Of a DNA stretch of 5,874 bases, positions 1 to 4,770 are shown piece by piece. The position numbers and the translations under genes are program-made. The first letter of the stretch is position 1. Each line of letters starts with the position of its first letter. Under the pieces are notes generated by a model. It had not been told where the DNA came from and ran no database searches. It was given only the letters and a program-made list of their open reading frames with translations. Source of the DNA: Candidatus Shapirobacteria bacterium CG2_30_35_20 (GTDB lineage: Bacteria; Patescibacteriota; Microgenomatia; UBA12405); assembly GCA_001873665.1 (NCBI GenBank), contig MNZO01000008.1, forward strand, positions 2,903-8,776. The letters are read 5' to 3'.

Positions 1-13
1 ACATTATAAATTG

Positions 14-45
14 ATTGTAAATTGTAAATTAAAAATTGAAAATTA
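14..45. repeat. AT-rich heptamer tandem repeat
   Basis: About four and a half copies of a 7-bp unit lie just downstream of ybaB: ATTGTAA, ATTGTAA, ATTAAAA, ATTGAAA, then ATTA. The periodicity is read directly from the sequence. The stretch is non-coding. Similar AATT-based 7-bp phasing recurs at 386-406, and an unrelated GC-richer 7-bp repeat lies inside dnaX. No function is evident. Confidence 0.7.
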
Positions 46-50
46 GTTTC

Positions 51-72
51 GTTTGCTTTTCTTAAAGCAAAC
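51..72 (-). terminator. Hairpin over the ybaB stop codon, possible weak terminator
   Basis: GTTTGCTTT (51-59) and AAAGCAAAC (64-72) form a perfect 9-bp inverted repeat with a 4-nt loop. The ybaB stop codon (62-64) sits at the loop edge. On the minus-strand transcript the stem is followed by a U-rich but interrupted stretch rather than a clean U-run. It could be a weak terminator or an mRNA-stabilising 3' structure. The symmetry is seen; the function is inferred. Confidence 0.4.
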
Positions 73-310
73 CATCTAAACCTCCCATATCTTTCATTTT
101 TTTAGCCGCCGCTTCTTGTGATTTTTTCAAAGCTTTATTGATTACTTCTATCAAAATTCTATTTTCTACCCCATTTATCGACAAAAACTTTATTTTTTGA
201 TCGCCCGAAATTTTAATAATTATCCCCGCCTCTTCATATTCGATAATTTCTGCTTCCACCGCTTTTTTTAACTTAAAAGCCTGAGCAATCATTTTTGCTT
301 TATCAAACAT
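62..310 (-). CDS. ybaB: YbaB/EbfC family nucleoid-associated protein
   Basis: This 82-residue protein matches the YbaB/EbfC family of small dimeric DNA-binding proteins, usually about 100 residues, which coat the nucleoid and are commonly encoded next to dnaX. Visible support is the N-terminal helix with MFDKAKMIAQAFKLKKAVEA, a central beta region around EYEEAGIIIKISGDQKIKFL, and a C-terminal helix ending KKMKDMGGLDGLL, like the Gly/Leu-rich family tail. The N-terminal helix is shorter than usual, so the protein is at the small end of the family. The start is ATG, with only AT-rich sequence and no Shine-Dalgarno motif before it. It follows dnaX after about 100 bp, matching the widespread dnaX-ybaB(-recR) order; recR, if present, would lie beyond position 1. 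I infer a chromosome-organisation role from the family. Confidence 0.85.
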   Translation of the reverse strand: MFDKAKMIAQAFKLKKAVEAEIIEYEEAGIIIKISGDQKIKFLSINGVENRILIEVINKALKKSQEAAAKKMKDMGGLDGLL

Positions 311-413
311 ATTTTAATTTAATGAATAATTTATAAATTTATAATTTTTAATGTTTCGATTTAACTTTCGCCTCGCCAGCTGGGCTTAATTAACAATTCC
401 CAATTCTAACATT
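311..413. other. dnaX-ybaB intergenic region with repeat-like content
   Basis: This 103-bp gap is the longest non-coding stretch in the window. On the ybaB side (311-360) it is almost pure A/T. On the dnaX side it holds a GC-rich patch at 369-385, including a GCCAGCTGGGC near-palindrome, then AATT motifs phased every 7 bp (starting at 388, 395 and 402). I see no convincing intrinsic terminator or consensus promoter, so whether ybaB is cotranscribed with dnaX is open. The patch looks compositionally foreign to its surroundings and may be a dispersed repeat; that needs the rest of the genome. Confidence 0.5.
386..406. repeat. 7-bp-phased AATT repeat
   Basis: Three degenerate heptamers on the plus strand, TTAATTA, ACAATTC and CCAATTC, place AATT at exact 7-bp intervals. 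The period is the same as in the repeat at 14-45 on the other side of ybaB. It is short and degenerate, so the call is tentative. Confidence 0.45.
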
Positions 414-1895
414 TTATACAAATATTTCCTCTGCCTTTTTTTCTGTTTTTGGAATTTGTTCATTGGAACTTGTGGCGACCGAAGAAAGTCCCTTTAGGGA
501 GAAATTGTCAATTTGGAAATTGTTTTTTTTGTTCTCAATTAAAACACATTTAAACTCCACTCCCTTCCCCAACACCTTTTCCAACCCCACCATCACAATC
601 TGCCTATTTTTCGCCTCTTCCAATCTTTCTTTATGAAATTTATAAAACACCTCCAATGTTAATACCCCATTCTTCATTGAGTACGGCCTAGCTGCTCGTA
701 AAAACGCCTCCACCGAATGATTAAATGGCTTGACCGCCATCAATACTTCCCCCCACTTGTTTGCAATTTCTGCTACCTCACCAGTCACCATATTTTCTCT
801 TTCTTTTTCTTTCTTCTGTTCCCTATCCTCTGTGCTCGGTGCTCGGTGCTCAGTGCTCAGTGTTGATTTTTTTCCTAAAAAATCAACAATCACCATCTCT
901 AATGGCAATTGCCCTATCTCTGTCAACTTTTCTCTTCCACCCGCCTCAATTAACAAATCAATAATTTTTTTTATAGATATTAAATCAAGTCCATCACTTT
1001 TCGTACCTAAACCATAAAAACTTAACATTTTTGCTTGAAAATATTGTAACCATTTTTCTCGTAAATCAGCAAAATTAACCCCATCTCCAGCCATTTTTTC
1101 TAATTTTTCCAAAATTACTTCTACCTCACCCGCCATTAAATCTTCTTCTAAATTTTTTCCCTCATATTCACCATTTTTTAATAAATATCCCTCGATATCT
1201 TTTAAACTGATTTTTTTGCCTGTTTGTAAAAATATTTCATTAAAATTTCTTTGCAAATTTCTAAAACTTCCATCTGATTTTTCCAAAATATAATTTATCG
1301 CATCCTCATCTATTTTAATTTTCTCTCCTTTAATAATTTTATTTAAAGATTTTTTTAAACTTTCCTTATTCCCTTTTATAAATCTGATTTGACACAACCG
1401 CGACAAAACTGTTTCCGGAATTTTATTATCATCGGTAGTACACAACACAAAAATCAAATTTTTAGGGGGTTCTTCCAATACTTTTAGTAAGGCATTAAAA
1501 GCTTCCCGGGTCAACATATGAACTTCATCAATAATCACCACTTTCTTTTTTAAATTAATCGGACTCAAATAAGCACTATCCTTCAAATTTCTTATATCAT
1601 CCACTCCCCTATTCGAGGCTCCATCAATTTCAATAATATCCAATGAATTACCTCTCATTATTTCTTGGCAATTTTTACATTTATCACACGGTTCCACTCC
1701 ATCAGGATCCAAACAATTTATTGACTTGGCTAAAATTCGCGCCGCCGATGTTTTTCCCGATCCTTTTGGTCCCGCAAACAACCACGACTGAGGCATATCT
1801 TTTGATCCCAAAATTTTAGTCAATTTATCCGATACATCGGTCAAATCAAGCTCAGAAATCTTGTTTGGTCTATATTTTAAATGAAAAACTGACAT
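414..1895 (-). CDS. dnaX: DNA polymerase III subunit gamma/tau (clamp-loader ATPase)
   Basis: DnaX is the AAA+ ATPase of the clamp loader, which places the beta sliding clamp on primed DNA. In this 493-residue protein I see Walker A GPKGSGKT (42-49), the four-Cys zinc module C61, C70, C73, C76, Walker B VVIIDEVH (119-126), a sensor-1 region LCTTDDNKIP (151-160) and the SRx arginine-finger motif (S165, R166). Domain III runs to about 340, followed by a charged linker (341-370) and a C-terminal domain (about 374-455) of the kind seen in other DnaX proteins. The start chosen is ATG at 1895; an adjacent in-frame TTG at 1898 would add one residue. It begins 14 nt after ybeY stops. The linker is encoded by a 7-bp tandem repeat next to an A7 run, so a gamma-like short form is possible. 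The last roughly 35 residues look unconserved and may be repeat-derived. Confidence 0.97.
   Translation of the reverse strand: MSVFHLKYRPNKISELDLTDVSDKLTKILGSKDMPQSWLFAGPKGSGKTSAARILAKSINCLDPDGVEPCDKCKNCQEIMRGNSLDIIEIDGASNRGVDDIRNLKDSAYLSPINLKKKVVIIDEVHMLTREAFNALLKVLEEPPKNLIFVLCTTDDNKIPETVLSRLCQIRFIKGNKESLKKSLNKIIKGEKIKIDEDAINYILEKSDGSFRNLQRNFNEIFLQTGKKISLKDIEGYLLKNGEYEGKNLEEDLMAGEVEVILEKLEKMAGDGVNFADLREKWLQYFQAKMLSFYGLGTKSDGLDLISIKKIIDLLIEAGGREKLTEIGQLPLEMVIVDFLGKKSTLSTEHRAPSTEDREQKKEKERENMVTGEVAEIANKWGEVLMAVKPFNHSVEAFLRAARPYSMKNGVLTLEVFYKFHKERLEEAKNRQIVMVGLEKVLGKGVEFKCVLIENKKNNFQIDNFSLKGLSSVATSSNEQIPKTEKKAEEIFV
833..860. repeat. Four-copy 7-bp tandem repeat inside dnaX
   Basis: On the plus strand TGCTCGG occurs twice, then TGCTCAG twice, head to tail with no gaps, followed by a partial copy. 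On the coding strand the units read CTGAGCA (two copies) and CCGAGCA (two copies). Because 7 is not a multiple of 3, each copy is read in a different phase, giving the linker LSTEHRAPSTE in DnaX. Gain or loss of one or two copies would shift the frame; three copies would not. Confidence 0.9.
862..887. repeat. Perfect 11-bp inverted repeat in dnaX, containing an A7 run
   Basis: GTTGATTTTTT (862-872) and AAAAAATCAAC (877-887) are exact reverse complements separated by TCCT. On the coding strand the 3' arm carries most of an A7 run (867-873) in the frame A AAA AAA, right after domain III of DnaX. The stem is AT-rich, so its stability in mRNA is uncertain. It directly abuts the 7-bp tandem repeat. 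Confidence 0.8.
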
Positions 1896-1909
1896 CAATC
1901 CATTCTATA

Positions 1910-2266
1910 TCATTTCACCAAATTTTCTACCCCATGAACTAGCCACTCTCGCAACACCACTTCTATTTTTTTATTCAAAAAAACACTTTCATATTTCAAT
2001 TTTTGGGTACAAATCACAATATCACCCAAATGTATTATTCCATCAACGTCTTTCTCTTTTGACATCGGAAAACCCAATACTTGCGGTATATAACTCTTTT
2101 GTCGATAATCTATATTTAATTTTTTTGCCTTATCTCTACCCACAAAATAGACACTTAATTCCACCTCTTTTTCGTTATATCCAAAATGTTTCAAAGCTCT
2201 AATAGCTAACTTATTCACCAGTCTCCACGAAAGACCCCAATTTTTTGGGTGTTTAATTTCTATCAC
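1910..2266 (-). CDS. ybeY: YbeY-like protein (rRNA-maturation endoribonuclease family), zinc motif incomplete
   Basis: YbeY is a metal-dependent endoribonuclease used in 16S rRNA maturation and ribosome quality control. This 118-residue protein has the family's N-terminal region, the VYFVGRDKAKKLNIDYR segment with the conserved Arg (R55), and the LGDIVI strand (80-85). The usual TDVLSFP is changed to PQVLGFP (61-67). The signature HGxLHLxGYDH, with three zinc-ligand His, survives only as H111-G112; the second His position is Asn (N115), and the protein stops at residue 118 before the third. Family members usually run 30 or more residues further. The other two frames after the stop do not encode the missing motif, so a single frameshift does not explain it. 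The start is GTG, overlapping the yqeY stop as GTGA, which implies translational coupling. Catalytic activity is doubtful. Confidence 0.75.
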   Translation of the reverse strand: MIEIKHPKNWGLSWRLVNKLAIRALKHFGYNEKEVELSVYFVGRDKAKKLNIDYRQKSYIPQVLGFPMSKEKDVDGIIHLGDIVICTQKLKYESVFLNKKIEVVLREWLVHGVENLVK

Positions 2267-2691
2267 GACAATTTAGCTTTAACCATTTGCGCAACTTGTC
2301 CCCCATCAGCTCGACCGACCACAATTTTACCCACTTCTCTCATAATATTACCAAACACTGTTTCTCCCAACATCACCTCATCAACTATTTTTTCAAGCTC
2401 TGTTTCTTCCATAGCTTTGGGTAAATATTGTTGCAGTAATTCAATTTCATAATCCTGTTGCGCCACCAAATCAACTCGATTACCTTTTTCAAACATTTCC
2501 CGGGCTTCCTGTTTATTTTTTAGTTCTTTTTGCAATACACCCAATTCATCTTTTTCAGTCATCAAATCGGGGGGCAATGTTAGTGCCTTTTTATCAATAA
2601 TTGATATTAGATACCTCAATACCCCCACTTTTTCACTATCTCCTAATTTTAGTGCCTCATCGGCATCCACTTTTATTTTATTTCGCCACAT
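2263..2691 (-). CDS. yqeY: GatB/YqeY domain protein
   Basis: This 142-residue protein is a full-length free-standing YqeY domain (family members are usually near 150 residues). The domain is related to the tRNA-contacting C-terminal region of the GatB amidotransferase subunit; the role of stand-alone YqeY is not well defined. Visible family features are the N-terminal LRYLISIIDKKAL helix, KELKNKQEAREMFEKGNRVDL in the middle, EIELLQQYLP, and the C-terminal VGRADGGQVAQMVKAKL. The conserved K-R-E-S stretch appears here as KNKQEARE. The ATG start lies inside the end of rpsU (14-nt overlap), and the TGA stop overlaps the GTG start of ybeY. rpsU next to yqeY is a common bacterial arrangement, consistent with a translation-related role. 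Only a weak GAG precedes the start. Confidence 0.92.
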   Translation of the reverse strand: MWRNKIKVDADEALKLGDSEKVGVLRYLISIIDKKALTLPPDLMTEKDELGVLQKELKNKQEAREMFEKGNRVDLVAQQDYEIELLQQYLPKAMEETELEKIVDEVMLGETVFGNIMREVGKIVVGRADGGQVAQMVKAKLS

Positions 2692-2896
2692 GGATTCTCA
2701 TTTTTTTAGATCTGCGACGACATTTTTCTCGCCACAAAACTACTTTTTTAATCGCGTAACGCAATTCAGACGGCTTACTATAAGCAACCCGCTTTTTAAT
2801 TTCTTCAGTTATGTCCTCTTCCAGACACAATCTGCGAAATTTACCGACAATATCATCTTTTGTTTCTCCTTTATTTCTTTTTACTACAATAGCCAA
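2678..2896 (-). CDS. rpsU: 30S ribosomal protein bS21
   Basis: bS21 is a small basic protein of the 30S platform, near the anti-Shine-Dalgarno end of 16S rRNA, and takes part in initiation. The 72-residue product shows the family layout: a short N-terminal strand (AIVVKRNKGET), a helix with FRRLCLEEDI, the KKRVAYSKPSELR segment matching the usual RRREFYEKPTxxR region, and a strongly basic C-terminal helix (REKCRRRSKKMR). The start is TTG at 2896-2894, fixed by an excellent Shine-Dalgarno sequence 7 nt upstream and by the length of the family. It heads the run rpsU-yqeY-ybeY-dnaX and has its own promoter-like sequence. The TTG start with a strong ribosome-binding site, in a window where other genes have none, hints at special translational control. 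Confidence 0.95.
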   Translation of the reverse strand: MAIVVKRNKGETKDDIVGKFRRLCLEEDITEEIKKRVAYSKPSELRYAIKKVVLWREKCRRRSKKMRIHVAK

Positions 2897-2903
2897 TTTA
2901 AAA

Positions 2904-2912
2904 CACCTCCTT
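2904..2912 (-). promoter_or_regulatory. Strong Shine-Dalgarno sequence of rpsU
   Basis: The minus strand reads AAGGAGGTG, essentially a full complement to the canonical 16S rRNA 3' tail, ending 7 nt before the TTG start. It decides the start of rpsU. None of the other gene starts visible in the window has a comparable motif. Confidence 0.9.
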
Positions 2913-2925
2913 TTTTAATAGACCT

Positions 2926-2954
2926 ATTCTATCGATTATTATTTAGTTTGTAAA
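2926..2954 (-). promoter_or_regulatory. Sigma-70-like promoter for the rpsU operon
   Basis: On the minus strand, TTTACA (2949-2954) and TAGAAT (2926-2931) are separated by exactly 17 bp, each one mismatch from consensus. The stop codon of the upstream dockerin gene (2939-2941) lies in the spacer. Transcription would start near 2919, leaving a leader of about two dozen bases that holds the Shine-Dalgarno sequence. A short inverted repeat, AATAGACCTATT (2917-2928, plus strand), overlaps the -10 edge and could be an operator or chance. The function is inferred. Confidence 0.6.
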
Positions 2955-3526
2955 CACTTTATTCGATCCAAACTATTTATTACCCCATCTTTATTAAAAT
3001 CAACATTTATAGGACATTTTTCAATTGGTCTTTTTCTGACACAATTAATATAATCCATCACATTTGCCCCTTTTTTACACTCAGAAACTATTCCAGTAGG
3101 TACCGCCGTAGGCATTACCCTCACTTCTATCAATTTAGTTTTAAAAGAATAGGGAATACCATTATTATCAAAAACTTCTTCTCCCACCCGAATTCTAAAA
3201 TAATAGTTAACATTTGGCTTAAGTGGCGATAAAACAACACTATGTGACACCGCCGCCTCAGATTCAGGCGCCCTCAATAATAATGCCGCCGGACTTGTTC
3301 CATACTCAACTATTCCCATCGTACTTTTATCCGATGTCCATGTTATCGTTGCCGATTTACCATCATCATGTGGAGTCGCTAAAACATTTTTAGGTATAGT
3401 ATCAGCTGTTGCCCCACCTATATAAGTTTTAACTGTATTTACTCCCAACACTCCCAACACTCCCACCAACAACAATATCACAATAATCAAGACTGATTTA
3501 ACAGTCCCCGTTTTATTCATAGCCAT
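2939..3526 (-). CDS. Membrane-anchored Fn3-like protein with C-terminal dockerin-like module
   Basis: This 195-residue protein begins with a signal-anchor helix (about 11-29, partly encoded by a 9-bp tandem repeat). Residues about 44-131 resemble a fibronectin type III or purple-acid-phosphatase N-terminal beta-sandwich (ATITWTSDKSTMGIVEYG, then LKPNVNYYFRIRV and YSFKTK). After a short PTAVPTG linker comes a dockerin-like module: a degenerate first repeat around GANVMDYINCV, and a clear second loop DFNKDGVINSLD (176-187) with the D-x-N-x-D-G-x-x-N-S-x-D calcium-ligand pattern. Cysteines 150, 162, 171 and 191 may form disulfides. The ATG at 3526 has GGGAG 10 nt upstream; the ATG at 3520 would instead give an exact ATGA overlap with the preceding cohesin gene. 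It is probably a surface protein that docks to a neighbouring cohesin. No enzymatic domain is seen. Confidence 0.75.
   Translation of the reverse strand: MAMNKTGTVKSVLIIVILLLVGVLGVLGVNTVKTYIGGATADTIPKNVLATPHDDGKSATITWTSDKSTMGIVEYGTSPAALLLRAPESEAAVSHSVVLSPLKPNVNYYFRIRVGEEVFDNNGIPYSFKTKLIEVRVMPTAVPTGIVSECKKGANVMDYINCVRKRPIEKCPINVDFNKDGVINSLDRIKCLQTK
3442..3468. repeat. 9-bp tandem repeat encoding part of a membrane helix
   Basis: CTCCCAACA occurs twice in tandem on the plus strand, followed by a third copy with one change (CTCCCACCA). Being in-frame (9 bp), it encodes the GVLGVLGV stretch of the signal-anchor helix in the dockerin-like gene. Copy-number changes would lengthen or shorten the helix by three residues without a frameshift. 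Confidence 0.75.
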
Positions 3527-4206
3527 CTAAGAGCCACTCCCGCCAGAGCTCCCACAATACCAAAAATCATTAATCCTAGTGTCGCCCCAACACCACCAGT
3601 TCGAGGCAACTCTCCTGGAACTGTCGTCACATTATTAACCACTGTCGTTGGCACTGCAGTCGGCGCCGTCGGTGGATCCGTTGCTCCACCAGGACCAGCC
3701 GTAATAGTATAACTACCATTAACATTACTGACACAATCAATCACGTCATTTCCCGTCGTATCAAAAATATTTGTATCAATCGTCGATCCAGCAGTACAAG
3801 TAAAATTAACTGCTGCACTTCCCGCAGCTTTTGCCTTAAATGTCACCACTGCCAAATCACCCCTAATGGCCACCGCCTCAGCAATTCCCGCATCTCCAGC
3901 AGCATTAAACGACATATCAAACTTACCTTCAGTGTTGTAAATATTTTTTCCCATTGAATTGACAAAAGCTGGTGTCGAGGCTGGATCAATCGACACCACC
4001 TCAAGTTTAGTTGCATCAAACGTCACCCAAGCATCAACCGCAATTGATTTGGCAGTTCCCGAATCAACCCCCACCGTCACCTTAAATGTCGTCCCATTTT
4101 CATACGACCCAGTCGGTGAAGTTAATTTTAACATTGGACCAGCTTGTACTGCCCCAACCGAAGTTACAGCTAAAAACACAAATATAGCTAGGCAGATTTT
4201 TTTCAT
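3517..4206 (-). CDS. Secreted cohesin-domain protein with C-terminal LPRTG anchor
   Basis: This 229-residue protein has a classical signal peptide (MKKICLAIFVFLAV, likely cleaved after the VQA at 20-22). A cohesin-like beta-sandwich spans about 24-170: start TSPTGSYENGTTFKVTVGVD, the AVDAWVTFDATKLEVVSID strand pair typical of cohesins, LAVVTFKAKA, and a closing GSYTIT. C137 and C158 could form a disulfide. A Pro/Thr linker (about 177-198) leads to LPRTG (200-204), a hydrophobic helix (206-226) and a short tail with one Arg, which is the layout of a sortase sorting signal. In the family, cohesins bind dockerins through calcium-dependent contacts. Dockerin-like modules are encoded two genes upstream and immediately downstream, so it is plausibly the surface scaffold. 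It starts 2 nt after the upstream gene stops and overlaps the next gene. Confidence 0.82.
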   Translation of the reverse strand: MKKICLAIFVFLAVTSVGAVQAGPMLKLTSPTGSYENGTTFKVTVGVDSGTAKSIAVDAWVTFDATKLEVVSIDPASTPAFVNSMGKNIYNTEGKFDMSFNAAGDAGIAEAVAIRGDLAVVTFKAKAAGSAAVNFTCTAGSTIDTNIFDTTGNDVIDCVSNVNGSYTITAGPGGATDPPTAPTAVPTTVVNNVTTVPGELPRTGGVGATLGLMIFGIVGALAGVALRWL

Positions 4207-4208
4207 TC

Positions 4209-4766
4209 TTATCGAGAAATATTAATAACCAATTTTTCACTATTAAAAGGTAACACTTTCGCCGTAGCATTTTCAACCACCAAGGTCGCCTCTCCCAACC
4301 CAAATTCAACCTCACCCTCTTTAGCATAATTTACCTTTAATCGGGCAATTTCTATCTTTGTCCCTGCAGTTAGTCTAAAACCAGTCGCCTCTGAAACTAA
4401 AAAGTTCATTACCACCATTCCCTTTTCCGGATTAACCTTTTTAAAACTAGGCTCCACAAAATCAGCATTAGTTGTTACCTCGGACACAGTCACCATACTT
4501 GGATCGTATTTAATGTATAAATCCAAAGCATCAACAAATACATCTTTGTCTGAAGTTAAAAATAAAGGTAATTCCCCATCACTCCCCACAAACACATCAT
4601 TTGTTTCTCCCCAAGTCAAGCTTATTGGCTGTAAAACCGCCGGCTTTCCCACCACTGGTACCACCTCAGTTTTCGGAGTATTTAATTTTGAAATAAATAC
4701 TACCCCCTCGGCAACAACCAATATCGCTATTAAAGGAATTAAGATTTTCACTACATTTTTGTTCAT
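4209..4766 (-). CDS. Membrane-anchored cohesin-like protein
   Basis: This 185-residue protein has an uncleaved-looking N-terminal membrane helix (about 7-26, IPLIAILVVAEGVVFI) followed by one extracellular beta-sandwich (about 48-183). Cohesin character is seen in ALDLYIKYDPSMVTVSEV (80-97), matching the family's strand-YDPs-L-V pattern, and in the later strands KIEIARLKVNYAKEG and EATLVVENATAKVL. The match is weaker than for the LPRTG gene downstream, and a related cohesin-fold family is possible. It has no Cys and no C-terminal anchor, so it would be held by its N-terminus in the cytoplasmic membrane. It starts ATG 4 nt after the upstream dockerin gene ends and stops 2 nt before the next cohesin gene, implying cotranscription and coupled translation; no Shine-Dalgarno motif is visible. 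It probably binds a dockerin partner at the membrane. Confidence 0.7.
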   Translation of the reverse strand: MNKNVVKILIPLIAILVVAEGVVFISKLNTPKTEVVPVVGKPAVLQPISLTWGETNDVFVGSDGELPLFLTSDKDVFVDALDLYIKYDPSMVTVSEVTTNADFVEPSFKKVNPEKGMVVMNFLVSEATGFRLTAGTKIEIARLKVNYAKEGEVEFGLGEATLVVENATAKVLPFNSEKLVINISR

Positions 4767-4770
4767 ATTT

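Noticed and set aside
369..385. GC-rich near-palindrome after dnaX as an intrinsic terminator
   Set aside because: The palindrome has no room for a loop and is not followed by a T-run in the direction of transcription.
833..860. Tandem repeats as a CRISPR array
   Set aside because: The units are 7 bp, directly adjacent and have no spacers; no cas genes are present.
730..1017. Open plus-strand frames opposite dnaX
   Set aside because: They are antisense to a well-recognised gene, give low-complexity Ser/Phe/Pro-rich translations, and have no family resemblance or ribosome-binding site.
1893..1925. TGA read as glycine, as in some CPR lineages, extending YbeY towards a K-G-Y sequence
   Set aside because: TGA also ends yqeY and the LPRTG gene at tight overlaps with the next start, no gene here has an internal TGA, and the read-through still does not give the GYDH motif. 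Standard bacterial stop use fits better.
2917..2928. AATAGACCTATT as a transcription terminator between the two operons
   Set aside because: Arms of only 5 bp with a 2-nt centre cannot form a stable hairpin, and no T-run follows on the minus strand.
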